Shown: positions 41,063 to 50,742 of the stretch, piece after piece
How positions within the stretch are numbered: the stretch's first letter is position 1
How the letters are laid out: each line of letters begins with the position of its first letter
Source of the DNA: an uncultured Pelagibacteraceae bacterium
Lineage (GTDB): Bacteria > Pseudomonadota > Alphaproteobacteria > Pelagibacterales > Pelagibacteraceae
Assembly (NCBI GenBank): GCA_902629075.1
Contig: CACOPK010000006.1
Location: 1-64,000, forward strand
Reading direction: 5' to 3'
DNA: 64,000 nucleotides
Notes under the pieces: generated by a model
Seen by the model: only the letters and a program-made list of their open reading frames with translations
Databases searched by the model: none
Told to the model about the DNA's origin: nothing
Translations under genes and position numbers: made by a program

Positions 41063-41911
41063 ATGAAATTAGTTAGATTAGGTAATATTGGATCTGAAAA
41101 ACCCTCAATTATTGACATACAAAATAATTACAGAGACTTATCCTCAATAATCATTGATTTAAATCCTGAAACTTTAAACTTTGAAACTTTAGAAAAAATT
41201 AAAAATACAAATATTAATGATTTACCAATATTAGACTCCAATTCAAGAATTGGTGCTTGTGTTTCAAAACCTTCAAAATTTATCGGCATAGGACTAAATT
41301 TTAAAGATCATGCCGAAGAACAAAATCTTCCAATACCACGTGAGCCAATTATTTTTTCTAAGTTTACAAGTTGTATCACCGGACCTTATGATCCAATTAT
41401 TGTTCCTAAAGGTTCGCAACATACGGACTGGGAAGTTGAATTGGGTTTTGTGATAGGAAAAAAAGCGATAAATGTAAGCGTTGAAGATGCATTAGATTAT
41501 GTTTTAGGTTTTTTTTTAGTTAACGACGTAAGTGAAAGAAATTATCAAAAAAATAAAGGATTAACTTGGGATAAAGGTAAAGGTTTCGATACATTTGGCC
41601 CAATAGGTCCATATATTGTTACAAAAGATGAGCTATCAGACTTTGATAAATTAAATATGTATCTCGATGTTAATGGAGAAAGAATGCAAACAGGAAACAC
41701 ACAGAAAATGATTTTTGGTGTAAGTGAGTTGGTATCCTACATGAGCTCATGTATGAGTTTGCATCCAGGAGATATATGTTGCACGGGTACTCCGCCAGGA
41801 GTGGGTGAAAATATGAAACCTCCACGGTTTTTAAAAGGTGGTGAGGAGGTTGTTTTGGGTATAGATAAACTTGGTCACCAAAAACATACCGTTGTTGCTT
41901 ATAAAGAATAA
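41063..41911 (+). CDS. Fumarylacetoacetate hydrolase (FAH) family protein
   Basis: IGIGLNFKDHAEE, DWEVELGFVIGKKA, CTGTPPGVGENMKPP. Confidence 0.9.
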   Translation: MKLVRLGNIGSEKPSIIDIQNNYRDLSSIIIDLNPETLNFETLEKIKNTNINDLPILDSNSRIGACVSKPSKFIGIGLNFKDHAEEQNLPIPREPIIFSKFTSCITGPYDPIIVPKGSQHTDWEVELGFVIGKKAINVSVEDALDYVLGFFLVNDVSERNYQKNKGLTWDKGKGFDTFGPIGPYIVTKDELSDFDKLNMYLDVNGERMQTGNTQKMIFGVSELVSYMSSCMSLHPGDICCTGTPPGVGENMKPPRFLKGGEEVVLGIDKLGHQKHTVVAYKE

Positions 41912-41932
41912 AACTATTATCATTGAGGTCTA

Positions 41933-44617
41933 ATGATAAAAAGAGATCTTTATTACGATAGAATTCCAACAAAATCACTTAGAGAGGACGTAAGATACTT
42001 AGGATTTATCCTTGGAAAAGTTATTAAGGATCAAGAGGGAGATAAATTTTTTAAACTTGTAGAAAAAATTAGAAAGCTTTCAAAAACAAATAAAACTGAA
42101 ACAAAATCTGATAAATCCAAAAAAAAAATTTCAAAAATTTTAATAAAACTTGATCCAAAAAAAACTTTTAAAGTTACAAGAGCTTTTACACATTTTATGA
42201 ATTTGCTTAATCTAGCAGAAATGGTAGATGCCTCAAGAAATTTAGATGAATATGAGAATAAAAAAAAAATAAATAATAAAAACATTTTTATAGAAGAAAT
42301 TTTTGAGAGTCTTTTCAAAAATAAAAAAATATCAAACAATAAAATTTATAATTTTGCAAAAAGTCTAAATATTGGAATTGTTTTAACAGCCCATCCTACT
42401 GAAGTTAAGAGAAGAACATTAATACAAAAATATCATAATATTACAGAAATACTCGAACAAAGAGATTTATTTAAAAATTTTCCATCAAAAACAATAAAAT
42501 TAGACAAAAAATTATATGATGAATTAACTGTAATTTGGAACACAGACGATCTTAAAAGATTTAAACCATCACCGTTTGATGAAGCAAGATGGGGTTTGGC
42601 AATTATTGAGGATAGTCTTTGGGAGACAATTCCAAAAGTTTACAGGAGATTAAATTCAATCTTTATTAAAAATATGAAAAAAAGTCTTCCAAAAAATTTT
42701 AATCCAATAGAATTTGGTTCTTGGATGGGTGGAGATAGAGATGGAAACCCAAATGTAACTGCAAAAGTAACAAAAGAGGTAATTTTATTATCTAGATGGG
42801 AGGCTGCTAAACTTTATGAAAAAGCGTTGACCAAAATAATTAGAGCTTATTCAATGGAAAAATGTTCAAAAAAGATAACCAAAGTTGTTGGAAAATCTTT
42901 TGAACCTTACAGAGTATACCTGAGACCATTAAGAGATAAAATTAGAAAAACTCATAGATCTATCGAACAGTATTTAATAAATGGTGAGCCCTTAGATCAA
43001 TCTAAATTATTACATTCAAAAGAGGAAATACTAAAACCATTAAGAGTTGTAAGGGAGTCGCTTGAAAATAATCAATGTGAAAATATAGCAAGCGGTGAAC
43101 TTCTCGATTTAATGAGAAGGACAAAATGTTTTGGTATAAATTTAGCAAGACTAGATATTCGACAAGAATCTGCAAGGCATAGTCAATTAATAAATGAATT
43201 TTTTTTTAAAAAATATAAAAAAAAATATCTATTGTTAAGTGAGAAAGAAAAATTAAATTTTTTTAAATCCACACTTACTTCAAAAAAAAATTTAATTAAT
43301 AATCTAAAATTTAGAAATAAAGAAAACAAAGAAGTTTGGTCTACTTTTAACATATTGTCTGATGAACCAAAAGAATGTTTAGGTGCATATGTAATTTCAA
43401 TGACTACATCTGCATCAGATATACTATCGGTTTCATTTTTACAAAAAGAGGCGAAGATAAAAGATAAGTTGAGAGTTGTGCCTCTATTTGAAACATTGGA
43501 TGATTTAGTTAATGCAAAAAAAATAATGAACACATTATTTTCACAAAAATGGTACAGAAAATTAATAAAAAATAATCAAGAAATAATGATTGGTTATTCT
43601 GACTCAAGTAAAGATGCTGGAAAATTATGCGCTAGTTGGCATCAATATAAGGCTCAAGAGGAAATAATAAAATTAGCAAAGAAATACAAAGTTAAAGTTA
43701 CTTTTTTTCACGGCAGAGGAGGTTCAGCAGGAAGAGGAGGTGGGCCAATACAAGCAACTTTGAGATCACAGCCACCAAATACAGTAAATGGAAAAATAAG
43801 AGTTACTGATCAAGGCGAAGTGATACAACAAAAATACGGATATGAACCAATGGCTAAATATAATTTATGTAGTTATATTGGAGCAGTGGCAGAGGCTTCA
43901 TTAAATCCACCACCTTCTCCTAAAAAAAGTTGGAGACAATTAATTGAAAAAATGTCCGATATCTCTAAAAGTTCATATCGAAGAAATATCAATCAAAGCT
44001 CTGAATTTATAAAATATTTTAAAACTGTGACACCACACGTTGCTCTTGGTAAATTATCTATTGGTTCTAGACCTTCAAAAAGAAAAAAGACAGATAACAT
44101 TAAAAGCCTGAGAGCTATTCCTTGGGTATTTGCTTGGACACAAATTAGACTGATGTTACCGGCATGGCTGGGTACAGCAGAGGCATTTAGATACTCGTAT
44201 ATTAAGAAATTTAGAAAAACTTTATTTGACATGGAAAAAAACTGGCCTTTTTTTAATTCTATGCTTGATATCTTGGATATGGTGATTTCTAAAGTAGATC
44301 CAGATGTATCTAAAATTTATGAACATTATTTAGCTGATGATGATTTAAAAAAAGTAGGAAAAAAGTTGAGATTCCAATTCGATACAATTAAAAAATTAAA
44401 TAAAAAAATAACGCCAACAGAAATTTTGAATAATAGAAAACAATATAGAACCTCTGTAATTGTTAGAAATATTTATTCTGAAGTTTTAAATATTATTCAA
44501 CCAATTGTAATAAAAAAACTTAAAGATAAAAAAAATTTTAAAAATAAAAAAGATTTAAATGATGCATTAATGACATCTATTGCTGGAATATCAGCTGCAA
44601 TGAAAAATACCGGCTAA
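41933..44617 (+). CDS. ppc: Phosphoenolpyruvate carboxylase
   Basis: VLTAHPTEVKRRT, GSWMGGDRDGNPNVT, FHGRGGSAGRGGGP. Confidence 0.95.
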   Translation: MIKRDLYYDRIPTKSLREDVRYLGFILGKVIKDQEGDKFFKLVEKIRKLSKTNKTETKSDKSKKKISKILIKLDPKKTFKVTRAFTHFMNLLNLAEMVDASRNLDEYENKKKINNKNIFIEEIFESLFKNKKISNNKIYNFAKSLNIGIVLTAHPTEVKRRTLIQKYHNITEILEQRDLFKNFPSKTIKLDKKLYDELTVIWNTDDLKRFKPSPFDEARWGLAIIEDSLWETIPKVYRRLNSIFIKNMKKSLPKNFNPIEFGSWMGGDRDGNPNVTAKVTKEVILLSRWEAAKLYEKALTKIIRAYSMEKCSKKITKVVGKSFEPYRVYLRPLRDKIRKTHRSIEQYLINGEPLDQSKLLHSKEEILKPLRVVRESLENNQCENIASGELLDLMRRTKCFGINLARLDIRQESARHSQLINEFFFKKYKKKYLLLSEKEKLNFFKSTLTSKKNLINNLKFRNKENKEVWSTFNILSDEPKECLGAYVISMTTSASDILSVSFLQKEAKIKDKLRVVPLFETLDDLVNAKKIMNTLFSQKWYRKLIKNNQEIMIGYSDSSKDAGKLCASWHQYKAQEEIIKLAKKYKVKVTFFHGRGGSAGRGGGPIQATLRSQPPNTVNGKIRVTDQGEVIQQKYGYEPMAKYNLCSYIGAVAEASLNPPPSPKKSWRQLIEKMSDISKSSYRRNINQSSEFIKYFKTVTPHVALGKLSIGSRPSKRKKTDNIKSLRAIPWVFAWTQIRLMLPAWLGTAEAFRYSYIKKFRKTLFDMEKNWPFFNSMLDILDMVISKVDPDVSKIYEHYLADDDLKKVGKKLRFQFDTIKKLNKKITPTEILNNRKQYRTSVIVRNIYSEVLNIIQPIVIKKLKDKKNFKNKKDLNDALMTSIAGISAAMKNTG

Positions 44618-44618
44618 T

Positions 44619-45323
44619 ATGACAGAAATATTAATAGCTTTTGGTGCGGGTTTAATTAGTTTTTTATCACCTTGTGTATTACCGTTAATACCTGGTTATA
44701 TTTCATATATTTCTGGAACTACATATAATGAACTTTTAGAAACAAAGATTAAGTTATCTCCCTTAATATTTTTTACAGCTGGATTTTCAATTGTATTTGT
44801 ACTTTTTGGAGCAGCAGCAACATTTATTGGTCAATTGTTTTTGAGTTATTCAAATGAACTTAGAATTACAGCAGGAATAGTAATAATAATTTTCTCTTTA
44901 CATATATTAGGTTTTTTAAACTTGAAATTTTTTAACTATGAAAAAAGATTTCAGGTATCAAATAATAATAGTTTTTTTGCTCCAATTTTACTGGGAATGG
45001 CTTTTGGATTTGGTTGGACACCTTGTATTGGACCAATATTAGGATCAATACTAGTTTTAGCAACTACAGAAGAATCTTTATTTCGAGGTATAATTTTATT
45101 ATGTTTTTATTCATTAGGACTGGCAATTCCTTTTATTCTTTCTGGATTATTAATACAAAAATTTATAGGTGTTTCTGATAAACTTAAATCGAAAATGAAA
45201 ATAATCATAAATATTAGTGGATATTTACTTTTAATTACTGGCATCTTAATTTTAACAAATCAATTACAGGCATTAGGTTTTTATTTGATCGAGTATTTTC
45301 CTATTTTACAAAAACTTGGCTAA
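44619..45323 (+). CDS. ccdA: Cytochrome c biogenesis protein CcdA
   Basis: GLISFLSPCVLPLIPGYISYISG, GFGWTPCIGPILGSIL. Confidence 0.92.
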   Translation: MTEILIAFGAGLISFLSPCVLPLIPGYISYISGTTYNELLETKIKLSPLIFFTAGFSIVFVLFGAAATFIGQLFLSYSNELRITAGIVIIIFSLHILGFLNLKFFNYEKRFQVSNNNSFFAPILLGMAFGFGWTPCIGPILGSILVLATTEESLFRGIILLCFYSLGLAIPFILSGLLIQKFIGVSDKLKSKMKIIINISGYLLLITGILILTNQLQALGFYLIEYFPILQKLG

Positions 45324-45338
45324 GAGATATAATTAGAT

Positions 45339-46358
45339 ATGTCTTTGAGCTATTTAATAGGCCAGTCAACAAAATTTGTTTGGTATTCAACGCATTATTT
45401 AATTTCATTTAAATATGCAACTCCAATTAAAATAGATCGTCAAAATCCACCACCTTTTTTTAAAAAGATGCCATCAGGCAAAAAATTATTTTATGAAATG
45501 ATAAAGTTATTTAATGAAGAGAGAAAATATATAAATCAAAAAAAATATAAAATTCCAAAAACTAATGTGAATGATTTTGCTAATATTTTTAAAGGAAGTT
45601 TTAATTTTTTTATGGATCTTCCTAAAATTGACAAAAGAAGAACTGAAAAAAAATTTAAAGATTTAAATGAAAAAAATAAAGATTTACCAAAATACTTTTT
45701 AAGAAACTTTCATTATCAAACCGATGGGTATCTTAGTGAAAAATCAGCTAATTTATACGAATTTCAAGTAGAAACATTATTTTCTGGATCAGCAGCAACA
45801 ATGAGAAGATTTTCTTTATTGCCAATTATCGAATATTTAGAAAATAATGATGAAAACTTAAATTTCTTAGATGTAGGTACAGGATCAGGCGAATTTATTA
45901 AAACAATAAAGTATAATTTTCCAAAATTAAATATTACTTGTTCGGATATTTCTAAAGCATATTTAGAGGTTGCAAAAAAAAAATTAAAAAAATTTAATAA
46001 TATAAATTATAAAAATTGCAAAGGTGAGGATTTACCTTTTGAAAATGAATCTTTCGATATTATAAATTCAGTTTACTTATTTCATGAGGTTCCTTCTGCT
46101 ATAAGATCAAAGATTTTTTCAGAAATATCTAGAATACTTAAAGAAGACGGAATTTTCATTTTAACAGACTCACTTCAGCTTGGAGATAATTATATTCTTG
46201 ACCCATTATTGGAATTTTTTCCATATTCAACACATGAACCTTATTATTCTAAATATATAAGGGAAGACCTAGCTAATACTGCAGAAAAATTTGGTCTAAA
46301 AATGTATTATTGTAAAAATGCTTACCTTTCAAAAACTTTAGCTTTTAAGAAAATATAA
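45339..46358 (+). CDS. Class I SAM-dependent methyltransferase
   Basis: FLDVGTGSGEFIKTIK motif I; FDIINSVYLFHEV. Confidence 0.82.
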   Translation: MSLSYLIGQSTKFVWYSTHYLISFKYATPIKIDRQNPPPFFKKMPSGKKLFYEMIKLFNEERKYINQKKYKIPKTNVNDFANIFKGSFNFFMDLPKIDKRRTEKKFKDLNEKNKDLPKYFLRNFHYQTDGYLSEKSANLYEFQVETLFSGSAATMRRFSLLPIIEYLENNDENLNFLDVGTGSGEFIKTIKYNFPKLNITCSDISKAYLEVAKKKLKKFNNINYKNCKGEDLPFENESFDIINSVYLFHEVPSAIRSKIFSEISRILKEDGIFILTDSLQLGDNYILDPLLEFFPYSTHEPYYSKYIREDLANTAEKFGLKMYYCKNAYLSKTLAFKKI

Positions 46359-46365
46359 ATTTTAT

Positions 46366-47478
46366 TTAATTTATTCCAAATTTTCGTTTAAGATGTCTTA
46401 ACTTGCCTTCAGTGCTATCAAAATCAAGGTAACAGCCTTGCAAAAATCTTCTTCCTTCATTGGGATTAAATGCCGTTCTTCCATGTAATAATCTATGATT
46501 ATCCATCATCATTAGATCACCAGGCATCAACTTAAATTCTATTCTGTATTTATCTGAATTATATAAGTCAGATAAATATTTTCTTGCTTCATAATAAAGT
46601 TCTAATTCTTTTTTTTCTAAAATTGGAACATAGTCTAAACGTGTACTAAATCTTACACTTTTAAAGTTTTTATTTTGGTCAAGGTGAATTAGTTCTGACC
46701 AACTTTCTAAAACAACATCTTTATCAATAAATCTAAATCGTACTTTTACAGATGAAAGAATATTGTAATATTCTGGCTTTACTTTTTTAAGCATTTCAGA
46801 AACTGTATATCCGTCAACTAATGTTGAATATCCACCGCTTACTTCGTTTTCAATACAATGAAGAATTTGAATACATGGAGGAAGAGGATTTCTATATGGG
46901 TTATCAGTATGAGGTGTTAAATGAAGACCTGTATATGCCAAATCATTTGGATTAGGTTTTGATTTTACATCAAAATGTTCTCCAAAATTTGTTCTCTTTA
47001 CACTTCCTATAGAATTTCCAAATTGAATTAAAAAATTATTTTTTGTTGGGATATTTTTTATTATTACAAAACCATATTTATAAAATGAAATAAGCATTTC
47101 ATACATTTCTTTAGTGTCAAAAAATCCGTCTTTATATTCAAAATTTTTTATATTTTTGAAATTGCAATCCCATTGAATTTTTTCTATTGAATCTAATTCA
47201 TTATCAATACCAGCAAATTCAGATGACAATTTTTTAATCTCATATTTCGAGCTAATACCGTCATTAAATTTAACATTTAAATATTTTCCATCTATCTTAG
47301 CTTCATCAATATCAATTTTAAAATTCATAGTTGCAGGGTCAAATAATCTTTGTTGTGTTCCTGGGTCCAAATGTTCACTTTCTGAAACTCTTTCTCTTAA
47401 CCAAAATGGATGAATTTCTTTCTTTGATCCATCAGCATCTAAGATAACTTTTTTATTATTTATGAGTTCAATTTTCAT
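46366..47478 (-). CDS. Gamma-butyrobetaine dioxygenase-like 2OG/Fe(II) oxygenase (TauD/TfdA fold)
   Basis: HPFWLRERV N-terminal region, LHLTPHTDNPYRNPLPPCIQILHC, MMDNHRLLHGRTAF. Confidence 0.85.
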   Translation of the reverse strand: MKIELINNKKVILDADGSKKEIHPFWLRERVSESEHLDPGTQQRLFDPATMNFKIDIDEAKIDGKYLNVKFNDGISSKYEIKKLSSEFAGIDNELDSIEKIQWDCNFKNIKNFEYKDGFFDTKEMYEMLISFYKYGFVIIKNIPTKNNFLIQFGNSIGSVKRTNFGEHFDVKSKPNPNDLAYTGLHLTPHTDNPYRNPLPPCIQILHCIENEVSGGYSTLVDGYTVSEMLKKVKPEYYNILSSVKVRFRFIDKDVVLESWSELIHLDQNKNFKSVRFSTRLDYVPILEKKELELYYEARKYLSDLYNSDKYRIEFKLMPGDLMMMDNHRLLHGRTAFNPNEGRRFLQGCYLDFDSTEGKLRHLKRKFGIN

Positions 47479-47542
47479 TTAAGTCCAAGGATTATTTAAA
47501 ATTTCGCTTTAATCAAGATAAATTAAATAGTAAGAAGTAAAA

Positions 47543-48340
47543 ATGGACCCTAAAAGTTATCGAACATACTCAAATTTTTTGAAATCTTTATCATTCAAAT
47601 TAACAAGATTTTACTACAAAAAATTGGATAAAAACTTTGTTATTTACAATAAGCTTAAGGGTAAAGGATATGATCCAGTAACGACATCTGATAGAGCCTT
47701 TGAGAAATTTATAAGAAAAGAAATTAAAAAAAGATTTCCGACTCACCAAATTATCGGAGAAGAGTTTGGAAAAAGCAAAAACGAAAGTGAATTTACATGG
47801 GTTATTGATCCAATTGATGGAACAAGATCTTACGTTTCAGGTAACCCAACTTGGAGTAATTTGATTTCACTAAATCATAAAGGTAGACCAGTATTAGGTT
47901 TGGCAAATTTTCCTAAATTAAAAAAATTTTATATGAATATTAATAAAACTACTGCTTATATTTATGAAAATGGAAAAAAAAGAAAATTAAAAGTTAACAA
48001 AAAAATTAATTTTAAAAATATAAAATTAGCTGCAGCTTTTCACGGATGGCTATCTATACACAAACAATTAAAAATTAAAAAATTTCTAAAAAAAATGCAA
48101 TTTCCATGCTTTGATGCATTAACATATGCTCAGCTTGCTGAAGGTAGAGTAGATGTTGTCGTTCAGTGTGCAAATAAAATTTGGGATATTCATCCATTAA
48201 TACCAATTATCAATGCGGCAGGAGGAGTCGTAACAACTTGGGATAATAAAGATCCAGTATTAGCCGGTAATATAGTTGTCTCAAATAATAAAGTTAATCA
48301 TTTAAAAATTCTTAAGCTTCTTAAACCAGCTTTAAAATGA
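47543..48340 (+). CDS. Inositol-monophosphatase-family phosphatase, possibly HisN-type histidinol phosphatase
   Basis: GEEFG, WVIDPIDGTRSYVSGNPTWSNLISL, WDIHPLIPIINAAGG. Confidence 0.82.
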   Translation: MDPKSYRTYSNFLKSLSFKLTRFYYKKLDKNFVIYNKLKGKGYDPVTTSDRAFEKFIRKEIKKRFPTHQIIGEEFGKSKNESEFTWVIDPIDGTRSYVSGNPTWSNLISLNHKGRPVLGLANFPKLKKFYMNINKTTAYIYENGKKRKLKVNKKINFKNIKLAAAFHGWLSIHKQLKIKKFLKKMQFPCFDALTYAQLAEGRVDVVVQCANKIWDIHPLIPIINAAGGVVTTWDNKDPVLAGNIVVSNNKVNHLKILKLLKPALK

Positions 48341-49062
48341 AAAACGTAATAGTTTTACAACATATCAAAATAGAAGATCCAGGTTATATAAAAGATTTAA
48401 TGATCAAAGATAATATAAATTTAACTACTATCGAATTAGATGAAGGTGAGAAAATCCCAAATGATCTTTCTAAATTTGATGCAATGTTTTGTATGGGTGG
48501 TCCAATGGATACTTGGATGGAAAAGGATTATCCATGGTTAATAGATGAAAAAAAAAGAATAAAAGAATTTGTCATTGAATTAAAAAAACCTTATTTAGGT
48601 TTCTGTTTGGGTTGTCAATTACTTGGAGAAGTAATTGGTGGTGAAGTCGTAAGATCGGAACCATCTGAAATAGGAATTTTAAATATAGATTTTCTTGAAA
48701 ATAAAAAAAAGAAGGATAGCTTATTTTTTTCATTTCCTAATCAAATTAAATCACTTCAGTGGCACTCTTATGAAGTAAGGAATTTAGAAAATAATAAAGA
48801 TGTTACATTAATAGCATCTTCTGCAATTACTAAATATCAAATTTTTAAATATCAAAATCATGCTTATGGTATTCAATTTCATATTGAAATAAAAGAAACA
48901 ACAGTAAATGAGTGGGGCTGCGTACCTGAGTATAAGTCTGCTCTAGAAAAACAACTTGGATCTGGCGCTTTAAATAGATTTGATCAATCTGCTAAAGAAA
49001 ATATGGCAGATATGAATAAGTTTTCCCAGATTTTGTATGAAAATTTCAAAAAACTCGCTTAA
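48337..49062 (+). CDS. Class I glutamine amidotransferase-like protein
   Basis: PYLGFCLGCQLLGEVIGGEV nucleophile, GIQFHIEI. Confidence 0.85.
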   Translation: MKNVIVLQHIKIEDPGYIKDLMIKDNINLTTIELDEGEKIPNDLSKFDAMFCMGGPMDTWMEKDYPWLIDEKKRIKEFVIELKKPYLGFCLGCQLLGEVIGGEVVRSEPSEIGILNIDFLENKKKKDSLFFSFPNQIKSLQWHSYEVRNLENNKDVTLIASSAITKYQIFKYQNHAYGIQFHIEIKETTVNEWGCVPEYKSALEKQLGSGALNRFDQSAKENMADMNKFSQILYENFKKLA

Positions 49063-49126
49063 TAAATCACCTTTCCTTTTCAAATATTTCTAACTACAAT
49101 TTAAAAAAAAAATATTGGAGGGGAAA

Positions 49127-50686
49127 ATGAATTTTAGATTTTTATCAAAAATTCTTTTGGCTATTTTATTAATTTTTGCAACAAATACTTCATTTGCAAA
49201 AACAATTAAATGGTCAATGCAAGGAGATAGTTTAACACTTGATCCTCATGCACAAAACGAAGGTCCAACAACTCAAGTATCAAGACAAGTTTATGAAGCA
49301 CTTGTTACTAGAGGATTAGATATGTCAATTGGACCACAATTAGCAACAAAATGGAAAGCAGTTGATCCAAACACATGGTACTTTTTTTTAAGAGAAGATG
49401 TTAAATTTTCTAATGGTCAGCCAATGACTTCTGAAGATGTTGTTTTTAGTATTTTAAGAGCTAAACAGCCAACATCAGATTTTAAAGAATATATTAGTAC
49501 CATTTCATCAGTTAAAGCTATCGATGATTATACTGTTCAAATTAAAACAAGTAAACCAAACCCAATTCTTTTGAACCAACTTTCAAATATATTTGTAATG
49601 TCAAAAAAATGGTCAAATGAAAACTTTGCGACAGCTCCACAAAACTGGGATGCTGGTCAAGAAACCTTTTCAGCAGTTAATGCAATGGGAACAGGACCAT
49701 TTAAAATTACTTTAAGAGAACCAAATACAAAAACAGTTTTCAAAAAGAATAAAAAATGGTGGGGTGAAGTTGAACATAACATCACAGAAATACAATTACT
49801 TCCAATTAAGAATGCCGCAACTAGAGTTGCTGCATTATTATCAGGAGAAATTGATATTGTTACTGATGCACCAGTGCAAGACTTGAATAGAATATCTTCT
49901 TCAGGTGGTCATAAGGTTGAAAGCACTCCGCAAATGAGAACAATTTTCCTTGGAATGGATCAAGCTGCTGATCAACTAAGATCTGGTAACACTGGCGATA
50001 ATCCATTTAAGAAAAAAGAAGTAAGACAAGCTCTTTACCAAGCAATTGATATAGAAGCTATCAAGAAAAAAGTTATGAGAGGTTTAAGTGAACCTGCAGG
50101 AATAATAACATTTCCAGGAGTTACAGGTTATACAAAAGCACTTGATAAAAGACTTCCTTATGACGTTGATGCCGCTAAACAATTGTTAGCAGACGCAGGT
50201 TATCCTGATGGTTTTGAAGTTGAATTAAGATGTCCAAATGACAGATATGTAAATGACGAGGCTATTTGTACAGCTGTTGTTGGTATGCTTGGAAAAATAG
50301 GTGTTAAAGTAAATCTATTTGCCCAAACAAAAAGCAAACACTTTAAAGAACTAAAAGATGACCAAGGTGATTTTTATATGTTAGGTTGGGGCGTTCCTAC
50401 TTTAGATAGTCACTATGTTTTCCATTATTTATATGAAACTGGAGCTAGTTGGAACAAAGTTAACTTTAGTAATGCAGATGTTGATGCTGCTATAAGAGTT
50501 ATGGAAGGTGAAGTCGATCTAGACAAAAGAAATGCTGCAATTGCAAAAGCTTGGGAAATTGTAAGAAATGATATTTCATATCTCCCTCTACACCACCAAG
50601 TAATTTCTTGGGCATCAAAATCAAATGTAGATGTTCCTATTAGACCTAACAATGAACCATTATTTAGGTTTTCTAGAGTAAATTAA
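49127..50686 (+). CDS. Peptide/nickel-type ABC transporter periplasmic binding protein
   Basis: Signal peptide; SLTLDPHAQNEGPTTQVSRQVYEAL; GGAGGGG-like RBS before ATG 49127. Confidence 0.9.
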   Translation: MNFRFLSKILLAILLIFATNTSFAKTIKWSMQGDSLTLDPHAQNEGPTTQVSRQVYEALVTRGLDMSIGPQLATKWKAVDPNTWYFFLREDVKFSNGQPMTSEDVVFSILRAKQPTSDFKEYISTISSVKAIDDYTVQIKTSKPNPILLNQLSNIFVMSKKWSNENFATAPQNWDAGQETFSAVNAMGTGPFKITLREPNTKTVFKKNKKWWGEVEHNITEIQLLPIKNAATRVAALLSGEIDIVTDAPVQDLNRISSSGGHKVESTPQMRTIFLGMDQAADQLRSGNTGDNPFKKKEVRQALYQAIDIEAIKKKVMRGLSEPAGIITFPGVTGYTKALDKRLPYDVDAAKQLLADAGYPDGFEVELRCPNDRYVNDEAICTAVVGMLGKIGVKVNLFAQTKSKHFKELKDDQGDFYMLGWGVPTLDSHYVFHYLYETGASWNKVNFSNADVDAAIRVMEGEVDLDKRNAAIAKAWEIVRNDISYLPLHHQVISWASKSNVDVPIRPNNEPLFRFSRVN

Positions 50687-50697
50687 ATTAAAAATTT

Positions 50698-50724
50698 ACA
50701 AGCCCTTTTAAAAAAAGGGCTTGT
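50698..50724 (+). terminator. Intra-operon hairpin between binding protein and permease
   Basis: ACAAGCCCTTTT-aaa-AAAAGGGCTTGT, 12-bp perfect stem. Confidence 0.75.
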
Positions 50725-50742
50725 AATTTAAGTTTTCATAAA

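Noticed and set aside
41670-41978. 102-aa minus-strand ORF between FAH gene and ppc
   Set aside because: Almost entirely antisense to the confident FAH-family gene
47543-48340. Considered linking the inositol-monophosphatase-family gene to the inositol block
   Set aside because: Motifs look closer to HisN-type phosphatases and it lies 5.6 kb away, beyond ppc and ccdA
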